The notes: generated by a model not told the origin, from the letters alone. A stretch of DNA of 11,076 nucleotides from Nitrososphaerales archaeon TH5896 (GCA_014523625.1 JAATVP010000153.1:1-11076); one strand, 5' to 3'. Counted from the first letter of the stretch, positions 1-7,570 are shown. A program made the numbers and translations.

Positions 1-20
1 AGATGGATAGGACTATTAGA

Positions 21-1739
21 TCAAGCGTAAGCTATTGGTAAACTAAAACTGAACGTAGCACCACTGCCATCACTATTTACAGAATTTTTTTCAGCTGAAT
101 TATTTTTTGCCCAAATTTTTCCACTATGTGCTTCTATTATTCCCTTACAGATGTACAGTCCAAGCCCCGTTCCCTGCTCGGATCTTGTAGTAAATTTGGT
201 AAATAGTTTGGGTACTATTTCTGAATCAATGCCTCTTCCTGTGTCTATAACTCTTACAGTAATATGGTCGTAACTATTATCAATTTCTGCTGTAATTGTT
301 ATTGTTCCTTCTTCGGTAAACTTAATTGCGTTATCTAATAGATTAGATAACACCTGCTTAATTCTATTTTGATCTGCCAGAATATCCGCAGACTCGAGTT
401 CGCTTGAACTAGAAAGGAAAATAGTTATGTTCCTATTGGAATTCCTGACATCTGTAGTATAATCTTCTACTATCTCCCTTATAATCTTCACAAGAACAAA
501 ATTCTGTTTATTTAACTTCAAGGTCCTGCCTTCAATTCTAGTTACATCGAGAATATCCTCGGTAAGACGTTGGAGTCTCCTTGCGTTTCTAGCAATAATA
601 TCAATCATCTCCTTTTCTTGTTTGGCCTTACCATTTACGTTACTTTCTAAGAATGTGTCTGAGTGTTGAAGAACGTCCGATAAACCTAATATAGGTTGTA
701 TAGGGTTACGCAGCTCATGAGCAGCAATATTGATGAATTCTTTTTGTGCCATACTGCGAATTTCCAATTCTTCACGTAGTTCACTCTGTTTCCACAATGT
801 ATCAAATATTGAAACATAGGACAATACTGTCGGTTTGCTATTAGAATATGTGGCAAGTCCTATCGCTTGCTCAGTATCTTCCACCGTGTCATCCTTGAGC
901 TCTATCACAAGTGAGTACATCCTATCCACTATCAAGATAGTCATTCTAGTTTGCATAGATGGTTCAACGTTCCGTATTTGAATACTATTGATAAGTTCTA
1001 ACCTCTGAATTATTTCTAATATTTTATCTTCTACAGGCACAAGAATTTTAACTTGAGTGTTGTACTGGATAGCACTTTCTGCAAGTATACCTAGACCGCC
1101 TGATTTTTCTTGACGGAGTAAAGCGTTTGACGAATGAAAGATTAGAAGTATCTCATTTTTGGCTGATCTAAGAAGTCTGTATCCAGTATTAACTATCTCA
1201 TCTGTTTCTCTTAGGGTTTCGAGGACTTCTGGATGAATTCCTTCTTCTAGCTCTTTAATCCGAAGATGTGCTGGTGTTGCTTGACGCCAAAGATTTTCAA
1301 AGATAAAAAGATGTGCCTCTACCATTTCTTTCTGCATACAAAAGAGGAGGAGGTTGCTAACGGGCTCGCTTGGTGTATCTACGAAAAATGGTAAAAAGTA
1401 CTCTTTGTCATCATGAATGGCAAAGTTGCCCTTTGCACCATCCATATGACGCATTTCCAAATGTTTTATCTCCTCAAGCATACTTTTACAATATTCGAGA
1501 TTTTCATTTCTTATATCAGTAAGAAATTTTATCATAATTCCTTTCTTGTCAACTTCCAAGTTGTTCTTCCAAATAGGCTCAGTTTTTCTAATTCTTATCG
1601 GCCCATTGTAATCATAACAACAGACAACTCTCTTCTTAAGAATTTTAGTACGTGAAATATAAAAATTTAGGATCTTTTCAGGTCCATTCACTATCCATAC
1701 TTCTTGATCTAATTTCTCAGCATTAGATTCAGGATTCAT
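21..1739 (-). CDS. Soluble sensor histidine kinase with a duplicated N-terminal sensor region
   Basis: A 572-residue two-component histidine kinase that should autophosphorylate on His and pass phosphate to a separate response regulator. Seen directly: a HisKA box with HELRNP at 341-346 (His341), an N box around 458-475 (NRIKQVLSNLLDNAIKFT), G1 DTGRGI at 499-504, an F box KLFTKF at 511-516 and G2 GTGLGLYICK at 523-532, so the catalytic core looks complete. There is no signal peptide, transmembrane segment or receiver domain, so it is probably cytoplasmic. The N-terminal ~320 residues seem to hold two related sensor units (about 10-155 and 178-322), each ending in an aromatic FxxLW motif (FENLW, FDTLW); they may resemble TrmB/PLD-like ligand domains. 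The start is ATG. A TATA-like stretch at about 1780-1790 lies some 45 bp upstream, allowing a leader of about 20 nt. No regulator gene is adjacent. The kinase call is sure; the signal sensed is unknown. Confidence 0.93.
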   Translation of the reverse strand: MNPESNAEKLDQEVWIVNGPEKILNFYISRTKILKKRVVCCYDYNGPIRIRKTEPIWKNNLEVDKKGIMIKFLTDIRNENLEYCKSMLEEIKHLEMRHMDGAKGNFAIHDDKEYFLPFFVDTPSEPVSNLLLFCMQKEMVEAHLFIFENLWRQATPAHLRIKELEEGIHPEVLETLRETDEIVNTGYRLLRSAKNEILLIFHSSNALLRQEKSGGLGILAESAIQYNTQVKILVPVEDKILEIIQRLELINSIQIRNVEPSMQTRMTILIVDRMYSLVIELKDDTVEDTEQAIGLATYSNSKPTVLSYVSIFDTLWKQSELREELEIRSMAQKEFINIAAHELRNPIQPILGLSDVLQHSDTFLESNVNGKAKQEKEMIDIIARNARRLQRLTEDILDVTRIEGRTLKLNKQNFVLVKIIREIVEDYTTDVRNSNRNITIFLSSSSELESADILADQNRIKQVLSNLLDNAIKFTEEGTITITAEIDNSYDHITVRVIDTGRGIDSEIVPKLFTKFTTRSEQGTGLGLYICKGIIEAHSGKIWAKNNSAEKNSVNSDGSGATFSFSLPIAYA

Positions 1740-1862
1740 GTCAGTAGATCATCTATCACTAACGAGAATAATGAAAAGCATAAAAATAAGGCTTCTTGTG
1801 GTTAGTAAGAGATAAGCCACCAACTCGCCCATAGGAAATTAAACGCACTGCCTACACAGCAT

Positions 1863-1970
1863 CTACGGTTTAGCTTCATGGACAAATGGATCGTATCCCT
1901 TTATGTCATCCAAGGCTTTAGGGAGTCTATTTGATTGAACAAACAAAAAATGGATCGAGACTAGAATCAT
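1863..1970 (-). CDS. Possible 35-residue ORF overlapping the OsmC stop codon
   Basis: Its ATG overlaps the stop of the OsmC-like gene by one base (TAATG), an arrangement that can give translational coupling. It encodes 35 residues: a short hydrophobic start (MILVSIHFLFV) and then a polar tail with NRLPKALDDIKGYDPFVHEA before a TAG. The tail looks protein-like rather than random, but I recognise no family. It could be a small coupled peptide, the remains of an extended C-terminus, or chance. A run of T residues on the coding strand lies within its first third, which would also fit transcription ending there. Confidence 0.2.
   Translation of the reverse strand: MILVSIHFLFVQSNRLPKALDDIKGYDPFVHEAKP
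1939..1950 (-). terminator. T-tract after the OsmC-like gene
   Basis: On the minus strand a TTTTTTGTTTG-type tract lies about 20-30 nt after the OsmC stop codon. Archaeal transcription commonly ends at U-rich tracts without a hairpin, so this is a plausible terminator. It rests on base composition and position only. Confidence 0.3.
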
Positions 1971-2548
1971 TATGAAGAATTCACGGCAATTACTGACGTA
2001 CCATTTGTCAATGTGTCAAATGCTGGAGAGTATCTCTTTCCAATTTCATATAGCTGACTTATTTGTTCTTTAGAGGCGGTAGAACTCTTGATGTTAACAT
2101 TTAATCGAAATCCTTGTGCACCAGGTCTTGTGTCTGTCGACAAACCAGTAAAGCCTTGAAGATCGATATTGCCTTCTAAATCTATTGTTACACTATCTAT
2201 ATTGATTCCTCTAGCCGTTGCGTGCGCCACGATCGTTTGTGTTATACATGCACCTAAACTAGACATGCATGCCTCACATACAGTAGGACCTTTACCTTCT
2301 CCTGAAAACTCTGGAGGAAAGTCAAAGACCATTGCATAAGTATTATTTCTTTGAATTGTTTGGCCTCTGAGCTGAAAATCCTTACAAGAAGATCTAACAT
2401 AAAATCCTCCACTGTCGCCTTCATCTTGACACGTCCATTCTGTCTTGACAAAAAATCTTGCTTCTGAAGCATCGGGATGCTCCTTCAAAGTATTTAATAG
2501 TGCACCTAGTTGCTGAGGATTTACTCCATTGATTCGGCTGTTACTCAT
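1970..2548 (-). CDS. OsmC/Ohr-fold protein lacking the second active-site cysteine
   Basis: OsmC-fold proteins are usually thiol peroxidases that reduce organic hydroperoxides through two cysteines. The helix with the first cysteine is visible (CEACMSSLGACITQTIVAHA, with Cys at 99, 102 and 109 of the 200-residue form), followed by the typical beta region and the C-terminal ...KRYSPAFDTLTNG. In classical OsmC/Ohr proteins the second cysteine sits in a CP motif in that last helix; here it is Ser182-Pro183. Peroxidase chemistry may therefore be changed or lost. Two starts are possible. The longest frame begins with GTG at 2572, but a TATA-like element at 2576-2587 lies almost against it, which puts transcription start near 2556. 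The ATG at 2548, giving 192 residues, is therefore preferred. Family call firm; substrate unknown. Confidence 0.85.
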   Translation of the reverse strand: MSNSRINGVNPQQLGALLNTLKEHPDASEARFFVKTEWTCQDEGDSGGFYVRSSCKDFQLRGQTIQRNNTYAMVFDFPPEFSGEGKGPTVCEACMSSLGACITQTIVAHATARGINIDSVTIDLEGNIDLQGFTGLSTDTRPGAQGFRLNVNIKSSTASKEQISQLYEIGKRYSPAFDTLTNGTSVIAVNSS

Positions 2549-2575
2549 TGATTGATAGATAGTGCGAACCACTGA

Positions 2576-2587
2576 TTAAATATTTAG
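2576..2587 (-). promoter_or_regulatory. TATA-like promoter of the OsmC-like gene
   Basis: The minus strand reads CTAAATATTTAA, centred near 2581. At the usual archaeal spacing of about 25 bp, transcription would begin near 2556, just before the ATG at 2548 and downstream of the GTG at 2572. This is the main argument for the shorter protein. Confidence 0.5.
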
Positions 2588-2680
2588 ATTATTGAATTAG
2601 TCAATTTGGATTCAAATCGGAATAAACATTGTGTACCCGATTTTTGGGTATAGTACGGCTACTAATAACCACATCCCATT

Positions 2681-2700
2681 CAATCAATCAATCAATTAAT
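2681..2700. repeat. Short CAAT tetranucleotide repeat
   Basis: Four tandem CAAT units (2681-2696) followed by a variant TAAT, abutting the stop codon of the 2700-3248 gene and lying between it and the OsmC promoter. It is a simple-sequence tract that could vary by slippage; no function is evident. Confidence 0.7.
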
Positions 2701-3248
2701 CACTCATGGCTAAACTCATCATATAGAAAACAAACTGCTAATGCACCTAACGTATCCACCCACAGATCAATTGCTAGATCCATCGGTTCAGTCTGGATAT
2801 ATCCGCCTCCAAACCCAGTCGCCACTGCTGCCAGTTCGTACACTTCCCATAGAACAAATGTTACCCAAGATACACCAATCGCAATGAAATAGTAAAGTTG
2901 TCTTTTTCTTGTCAAATAAAAATTCAAGACTAGTGCGGTTATGGCCATTCCAGATAACCCATGGGTAAATTTGTCGATAGGCGTGGTATCGTATAGATGA
3001 AACGTATACTCCGCAAGGAAATGGGCACCAATTGAGGATAGCACAAGAAAGCCTGTAAACAGAAGCCAACCTGTACTCGTATCTATAATTTTTCGCCCAA
3101 GAATTACTCTTTGTACGTCGTTATGGTCGCTCTGCTGATGATATCTGTATTGTTTTTTCGTCCGAAGTGCTTTATAGAGGAGGTAAAATGATATGCAAAA
3201 CAAGAATATCGATAGTACAGGATTTTCTAACCACCATTCACCATGCAT
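2700..3248 (-). CDS. YjdF/DUF2238-like integral membrane protein
   Basis: A 182-residue polytopic membrane protein of unknown biochemical role. Hydrophobic segments are visible at about 10-28, 58-76, 94-112, 117-139 and 162-177, with a basic loop (RTKKQYRYH) after the first. Two parts recall the YjdF/DUF2238 membrane family: DKFTHGLSGMAI at 92-103, and WEVYELAA followed by a glycine-rich loop and DLAIDLWVDTLGA at 134-169. The acidic and aromatic residues (Asp92, His96, Glu135, Glu138, Asp161, Asp165) sit at or in membrane helices and are the likely functional positions. The start is the ATG at 3248 (MHGEWW); an A/T-rich stretch at 3256-3276 upstream may hold its promoter. It is separated from DUF72 by 191 bp and is probably transcribed alone. 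The membrane prediction is firm, the family assignment moderate. Confidence 0.75.
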   Translation of the reverse strand: MHGEWWLENPVLSIFLFCISFYLLYKALRTKKQYRYHQQSDHNDVQRVILGRKIIDTSTGWLLFTGFLVLSSIGAHFLAEYTFHLYDTTPIDKFTHGLSGMAITALVLNFYLTRKRQLYYFIAIGVSWVTFVLWEVYELAAVATGFGGGYIQTEPMDLAIDLWVDTLGALAVCFLYDEFSHE

Positions 3249-3375
3249 AATTTGTTATTTGATTTTAACTTATTACTTGCCTTTAATGATGACGCCGATG
3301 AAGAGATCGTGAACTAGACTAGGATAGATGTATAGTAGTCGATCAGAAAAAGGCAAAACTAATCTGGTTTTATAG

Positions 3376-3382
3376 AAAAAAA
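3376..3382 (-). terminator. T7 tract downstream of the DUF72 gene
   Basis: On the minus strand an uninterrupted run of seven T, preceded by AAA, lies about 60 nt after the DUF72 stop codon. It is a candidate archaeal U-tract terminator for that gene; no stable hairpin accompanies it. Confidence 0.3.
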
Positions 3383-3439
3383 TTTGGTTAGTTACGCTAA
3401 GTGAACCATTAGAAAGAATGAGTTAAGATTTAATTCAAT

Positions 3440-4357
3440 TCATTTCATTTTTCCTAAATATGATTTAGCATCTTCTAATCTTCTTACTTCCTTTTCTGAT
3501 AGCTTTATCCCTAACATTTCTTTGAATTCTAATGCGTTAATAACAGCTTTACCTCCATAATGGTTGTTGAAGTAAATCCTAAGAATTTTGGTCTCTTCCC
3601 TTATTTTGTCTATTTTTTCAACCCACGGTTCTAATTCTTCCTTGTTATACAAATAGTCATACCAATAATGACCTCTAACATTTCTACCATGAAACCTAAC
3701 AAAAGAGTGATCAGCTGTAGTCACACTAGTTTCAGAAAGAAATTCAAGGTTTTCCTTTTTCGGCGAATCTGTTATTACTGATGCGACATTATAATGTCTT
3801 AGTAATTCCCATGGGCCTTCTGTTTTCCATGAAGGATTTCTAAATTCCAGGGCATACTGATAATAGCCGCTATTACTACTTTCAGACTCATGAAATCTCT
3901 CGCTGTCCATCTTAGAAAAGGTCGATAACTCATTCAAAAATGACTCGACATTCTTAAATTCACTAACCGTAAAACTTGGTGGTAGTTGTATTAATATCGC
4001 CCCTAGTTTGTTAGCGCTTCTCAATGGAGAAATCTTTTCAAGAAATGCTTCAAAATCCTTTAGAACATTCTTTTTAACATCCAATCTTTTTTTGTGAGTA
4101 ATTGTTTCCGGAACTTTAACTGAAAACTGAAATTCGGCTGGGGTTGCTTTGCTCATACCAATAAATGTACCCTTTGTCATACCGTTGTAGAATCGCTCAT
4201 AGAATGAAGCATCCATCTCCGCAGTATCAAAGAATTCAGAATAATATCTCAATCTCTTGGTTTCTTTGTCTGGATAAAATACTCCTATCCATCCTCCATT
4301 CTGCTCTGGAAGACTAGCATAATTCCAACCCGAACAGCCTATAAGCAGTTTTCCCAT
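3440..4357 (-). CDS. DUF72 (YecE-like) TIM-barrel protein
   Basis: A 305-residue DUF72 protein. The family is widespread in bacteria and archaea, adopts a TIM-barrel fold and has no settled function. Motifs run in the expected order: GCSGW at 7-11, FYP at 27-29, EMDASFY at 47-53, FQFSVKVPETITH at 76-88, LGAILIQLPPSF at 118-129, EFRNPSW at 171-177, RFHGR at 221-225, WYDYLY at 232-237, and YFNNHYGGKAVINAL at 262-276. Conserved Trp, Tyr, His and Asn residues in these motifs line the presumed pocket. The length is somewhat above the usual ~250-residue DUF72 proteins because of an insertion near 150-166 rich in Ser and Glu. The start is an ATG directly before the GKLLIGCSGW strand. A decayed histidine-kinase fragment lies 87 bp upstream and is unlikely to be related. 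Family call firm, function unknown. Confidence 0.92.
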   Translation of the reverse strand: MGKLLIGCSGWNYASLPEQNGGWIGVFYPDKETKRLRYYSEFFDTAEMDASFYERFYNGMTKGTFIGMSKATPAEFQFSVKVPETITHKKRLDVKKNVLKDFEAFLEKISPLRSANKLGAILIQLPPSFTVSEFKNVESFLNELSTFSKMDSERFHESESSNSGYYQYALEFRNPSWKTEGPWELLRHYNVASVITDSPKKENLEFLSETSVTTADHSFVRFHGRNVRGHYWYDYLYNKEELEPWVEKIDKIREETKILRIYFNNHYGGKAVINALEFKEMLGIKLSEKEVRRLEDAKSYLGKMK

Positions 4358-4444
4358 GTTATGTACTGATAGTTAGAAGAATATGGCTTAAAGCATTATC
4401 GTAATATCGCGCGTTTTTGGCATACTTCTGAAAACAAAGCTTAG

Positions 4445-4708
4445 TTAATCATCAGATCTAAACTCAGCTAGTGGTAAACTAAAACAGAATACGGCACCGT
4501 TTCTATTTTCGTTCTCAGCTGTGCCAATTTCTGGATGATTTTTATTAGGATTATTCTCAGCCCATATCATTCCATTGTGTGCCTCAACTATTCCCTTACA
4601 AATATACAATCCAAGTCCGGTACCAGTATCAGATTTCGTTACAAATTTGGTAAACAGTTTTGGGAATATGTCCAAGTCTATTCCTGTGCCAGCATATCGA
4701 TCAGCATT
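4445..4708 (-). pseudogene. Decayed C-terminal fragment of a histidine kinase
   Basis: Only the end of an ATPase domain remains: an F box PKLFTKF, a G2 box GTGLGLYICKG, then IVEAHNG.IWAEN and FCFSLPLAE at the C-terminus. These match the tail of the kinase at 21-1739 closely, including near-identical DNA around the final strand (GGTAAACTAAAAC in both). The frame is open back to 4756, but the only recognisable kinase sequence before the F box is a damaged G1 motif, where DTGxGID has become YAGTGID with the Asp replaced by Tyr. No N box, HisKA or sensor precedes it, and the sole start codon available is a TTG at 4675. This is a relic of a paralogous kinase, not a working enzyme; a 76-residue product from the TTG cannot be excluded. 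Confidence 0.8.
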
Positions 4709-5050
4709 CCCCCCCTTTAGTGATTTGTGAAATACAGAAGCGGAGAGCTGTTTGCGTTATGCTAGTCACTAGTCATTAATTTATGTCAATAAGAATTTGC
4801 TTATGAGCTATTGTTGCTGAAATAGCTCCTTTATCTTAATTTACATTGGTTATTATAATTTTTTACTATTAATTAGTTGGTTAGCTTTAGTAATTCTAGA
4901 TCCATACTTGAAAAGATACTATCTGGCTAAACGAAATAATTAGGACGCAATCCTACTAGCATGGCTATTAATTGAGGATCCGATTACTTTGTATCATCAC
5001 TAGTTAGAGGATTTCGTATTAACATCTCAAGCCGATCCCACTAGTAGATC
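4709..5050. other. Gene-free AT-rich spacer with one hairpin
   Basis: No protein family is recognisable on either strand. The 4709-4756 part is in frame with the kinase relic but shows no kinase similarity. The rest is AT-rich, with one clear inverted repeat at 4805-4828 and three scattered ACTAGT sites. It probably represents eroded DNA left from the lost kinase gene. Confidence 0.5.
4805..4828. repeat. Perfect 8-bp inverted repeat (hairpin)
   Basis: GAGCTATT at 4805-4812 and AATAGCTC at 4821-4828 are exact reverse complements around an 8-nt loop. On the plus strand a T-rich stretch follows; on the minus strand it does not. It may be a terminator-like structure for plus-strand transcription, or unrelated. 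There is no plus-strand gene nearby to terminate. Confidence 0.55.
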
Positions 5051-6037
5051 CTATGTTATACTTTCATAAAGATTATAGATCTTTCCATCCGTATAATTGC
5101 TCACATAATTCCACATCTCTGTGCTAATAGGTAATAATCTAAATTCGCGCTTTAGTTTTTCATCTAATAAGTCATAGACCATCTGTCCTATCACAATGTG
5201 ATCCGGTTTAGCCATGGAAGTCATTTTTGTAGCGATATTAACAGTATATCCTAACACATCAAAATGAGCTTCTTTCATCACAACCTTTCCATTTTTAGAA
5301 TGTGTATCCCAACCATACTGTACCACTGCACCTTCTCCAACATCCACACCAATCCTGACGCGTAATTCAGGATAATCATATTGATTTAATATAGGATTAA
5401 TGCCATTACATACAACTCTAATCATTGAACATGCAGCATTAACAGCATTTATACACGGCAGGTAAACATTATTTTCCTGTTTCTTCTCTTTATCATATTC
5501 TGTAACTACAAAAAACGCCAAAATTGCATCTCCCACATATTTTAATACGTATCCTCCATAAGCCGCTATCATCATAGACATTTCTTGAGTAAATGCTCGA
5601 ATTATTGTGGTAAGACTATCAACTGGAAGTATCATTGATAGGTTTGTAGATTCTACAAGATCGATATGCAGTATCACAAATGTAACTTTTGAACCGGCAA
5701 AACTTTGCAGAATATTCTGCGTGTCTTCCATGGATATATCAAAATCTGATTTTATTTTCAAGACTTGCCATACACGACGCTGTGCCTGTTTGATAGCCAG
5801 ATCTATATTTACTACCGTGTCGAGATAGAGACTACTTATTAGTGGTGTGTTTGGTCGCTTATCTGATTTTAATTTTGTTCCTGTTGTTGTTATTTCTGAT
5901 TTTTGATTTGCATCTGATTCATTTATTATTTTCATTATATCATCTTTACTTAAATCCATTTCAAGTGCTATAATATCTGGGGTTATGCCTGAATTGTATA
6001 AATTAAGTATGCTTTTCCTCTGCTCTACGGTTGTCAT
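5051..6037 (-). CDS. Class III nucleotidyl cyclase (adenylyl-cyclase type) with N-terminal helix-turn-helix-like region
   Basis: A 328-residue protein expected to make cAMP (or cGMP) in the cytoplasm. Residues 116-325 form a class III catalytic domain. The two metal aspartates are visible: Asp126 in LHIDLVEST and Asp170 in VLKYVGDAI. Lys166 and Asp260 occupy the adenine-selecting positions (compare KTIGS and YDIWG in mammalian C2 domains), favouring ATP. Asn267 of the transition-state pair is present in GYTVNIATKM, but the partner arginine is Lys271. Residues 4-40 (EQRKSILNLYNSGITPDIIALEMDLSKDDI begins this part) resemble a helix-turn-helix, so the enzyme may bind DNA or a partner; residues 68-110 form a helical linker. 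There are no transmembrane helices. The start is ATG, with AGAGGG about 10 nt upstream and a TATA-like element at 6071-6081. Class III cyclases act as dimers, so one gene suffices. Confidence 0.9.
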   Translation of the reverse strand: MTTVEQRKSILNLYNSGITPDIIALEMDLSKDDIMKIINESDANQKSEITTTGTKLKSDKRPNTPLISSLYLDTVVNIDLAIKQAQRRVWQVLKIKSDFDISMEDTQNILQSFAGSKVTFVILHIDLVESTNLSMILPVDSLTTIIRAFTQEMSMMIAAYGGYVLKYVGDAILAFFVVTEYDKEKKQENNVYLPCINAVNAACSMIRVVCNGINPILNQYDYPELRVRIGVDVGEGAVVQYGWDTHSKNGKVVMKEAHFDVLGYTVNIATKMTSMAKPDHIVIGQMVYDLLDEKLKREFRLLPISTEMWNYVSNYTDGKIYNLYESIT

Positions 6038-6440
6038 GTGATATTTCCCTCTTATTTCCGATTTCCTGTCATATAAATAGGAATGGTCTTAAGATTTACA
6101 TAAACTAACTACCCCATTTATTGATTAGTCGTAATTTTGAATATTTCAAGATGAACTATAGAATTTGTCACTGATTCTAGCAATCGATCTGTCATTCCTG
6201 ATAGAATGTTCGACAAATAGATGGAAGTTTTATCATTATATCTCAACAATCAGCTCAAAAAACGTATTAGCAAATATCCCTGCAACTCAGCTATATCTGG
6301 CAGCGATGATGTAGTCTCATTCGCCAATTTGACTCTGAATAATTATGATAATATTAATGAACCTTCAAGATTCTTTTTTTTGCGCTATTTTTAGCGGTTA
6401 AACTGCCCTCCACCAAAAGCTTACATAACAGGCTCAACTA
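6038..6440. other. Intergenic spacer, no supported gene
   Basis: The cyclase promoter lies at its left end. A 57-codon plus-strand frame starts at the ATG at 6221, but it has no promoter or ribosome site and no recognisable motif. A short perfect hairpin, CGCTA-TTTT-TAGCG, sits at 6382-6395 beside a run of eight T on the plus strand. It lies just beyond the end of the 6441-7316 ORF and could mark the end of that transcript, though T-runs follow it only in the opposite direction. Confidence 0.45.
6071..6081 (-). promoter_or_regulatory. TATA-like promoter of the cyclase gene
   Basis: The minus strand reads CTATTTATAT, centred near 6076. The usual spacing puts transcription start near 6050, leaving a leader of about 13 nt that contains AGAGGG (6048-6053), a weak ribosome-binding-site candidate in front of the ATG at 6037. 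Confidence 0.4.
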
Positions 6441-7316
6441 TCAATATAGCTCGTTACCGCTTCGATAGTACTGACATATAGCTTTTGTATTATATAGATA
6501 GTAAAGTATAGTGACATATACGGTCCTACATAATAGGATTAATACAAATGATGGATAAAATCCAAGATTACATGGATCTCTATAGCCTTCACAATTTTCT
6601 TGTCGTGCTATAGCGAGCTTAAATTCACTGTTTAAAAAAGATAAAATGAAGGGTAACCATACTATCTCAGGATTCGAACATGATTGTTCTGCTTTATTTG
6701 TAGTAGTACCTGTCAATGCCTGAAAAAAAGAGACAAACTCAGGTGATGAAGGTTTTATTACTCCAAGCTGTGCTAGAAAAGTGAGATCATCACGAATCGC
6801 TTTATGCTCTATTATTTTTCCGTCGTCAGCTACTTTGTATAAATGTACGGCTTCATATGAAATCTCATTTCCGGTAGGTGGAAGGATAAAGAAGTTACCG
6901 GTATGTGTACCAGTCATATTAATTACAGAAACTACCTCATCATCTTGAGCAATTATGGTCTCTTCATGATGACGAAGATCAAGAAAAGCTATTCGTAGAT
7001 TTTCAACGGTATCAATAAACTCTAAGGGTCCTCTAAGTTGCCCTCTGATAGGATCTACTTGAGATTCACGATTGAAATATAAGCTTATATTCGGTGTCAG
7101 AGCGTATTGTGATGCAATCCAAATAGGACATGGAAGATTGTCAAAAGTACACCTCTCCCCATGTATTACAACTGGTAATGATTTCACAGCGTCAATTAAT
7201 CTGGGTTTGAGTTCGTCATTAATACTTATGGACGTGTCATTGTTTGTATTATATCTGGGATTCAGCTGTTCGACTATTCCATTAGCAGTAGTAATGTTGT
7301 ATAAGTATTGAGCCAT
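6441..7316 (-). CDS. NTF2-fold SnoaL/ester-cyclase-like protein with atypical N- and C-terminal parts
   Basis: The middle of this 291-residue ORF (about 92-187) matches the SnoaL/ester-cyclase branch of the NTF2 fold: GPLEFIDTVENLRIAFLDL, then VVSVINMTGTHTGNFFILPPTG, VHLYKVADDGKIIEHKAIRDDL and LAQLGVI. His138 in GTHTG and Asp176/Asp177 in IRDD sit where the family has its acid-base residues. Family members usually total 130-150 residues, so both ends are unusual. Residues 1-90 show no recognised domain. The frame also stays open for 23 codons before the ATG at 7316, with protein-like sequence (PTYAREAVGFPW) but no start codon, suggesting a lost 5' end. The last ~90 residues include a hydrophobic run (254-275) and lack family features; they may be read-through into non-coding DNA. 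No TATA element was found. It may be a decaying or chimeric gene. The domain call is good; integrity is doubtful. Confidence 0.6.
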   Translation of the reverse strand: MAQYLYNITTANGIVEQLNPRYNTNNDTSISINDELKPRLIDAVKSLPVVIHGERCTFDNLPCPIWIASQYALTPNISLYFNRESQVDPIRGQLRGPLEFIDTVENLRIAFLDLRHHEETIIAQDDEVVSVINMTGTHTGNFFILPPTGNEISYEAVHLYKVADDGKIIEHKAIRDDLTFLAQLGVIKPSSPEFVSFFQALTGTTTNKAEQSCSNPEIVWLPFILSFLNSEFKLAIARQENCEGYRDPCNLGFYPSFVLILLCRTVYVTILYYLYNTKAICQYYRSGNELY

Positions 7317-7570
7317 TATCCACGGGAATCCAACTGCCTCTCTTGCATAAGTCGGAATTTGAATTTGAATCAGCTCAAGAGTGGATTAAGACTTCTAATG
7401 CATATCATAAAATTCGGTACACTCGTATTCAGTTCGGATCCTGTATATCAAGACTAGTCTGATTTCATCTGCCAATATTGCCGATAAATACTTACCATTT
7501 TTCTCATTATTCAATGTTCAATAGCCGGCGGTGGTGTTGACAGTGGAAGACGAACTACATGCTGCGGGTC
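7317..7570. other. Non-coding stretch before the repeat array
   Basis: The part to 7385 is in frame with the ester-cyclase-like ORF (see that entry). From 7386 to 7570 I see no coding frame, RNA gene or promoter on either strand. Confidence 0.4.

Noticed and set aside
1413..1655. Plus-strand frame inside the histidine kinase gene (and similar opposite-strand frames inside other genes)
   Set aside because: These are shadows of well-supported minus-strand coding sequences and carry no motifs of their own.
4768..5045. Three ACTAGT sites at 4768, 4999 and 5040
   Set aside because: Irregular spacing with no shared flanking bases; a palindromic hexamer in AT-rich DNA can recur by chance.
6221..6394. 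57-codon plus-strand frame starting with ATG
   Set aside because: No TATA element, ribosome site or recognisable motif; such a length is readily found by chance in AT-rich DNA.
6382..6395. CGCTA-TTTT-TAGCG hairpin next to a T run as a terminator
   Set aside because: The T run precedes the hairpin on the plus strand, and on the minus strand the hairpin is followed by A residues, so the polarity is wrong for an intrinsic terminator of the adjacent gene.
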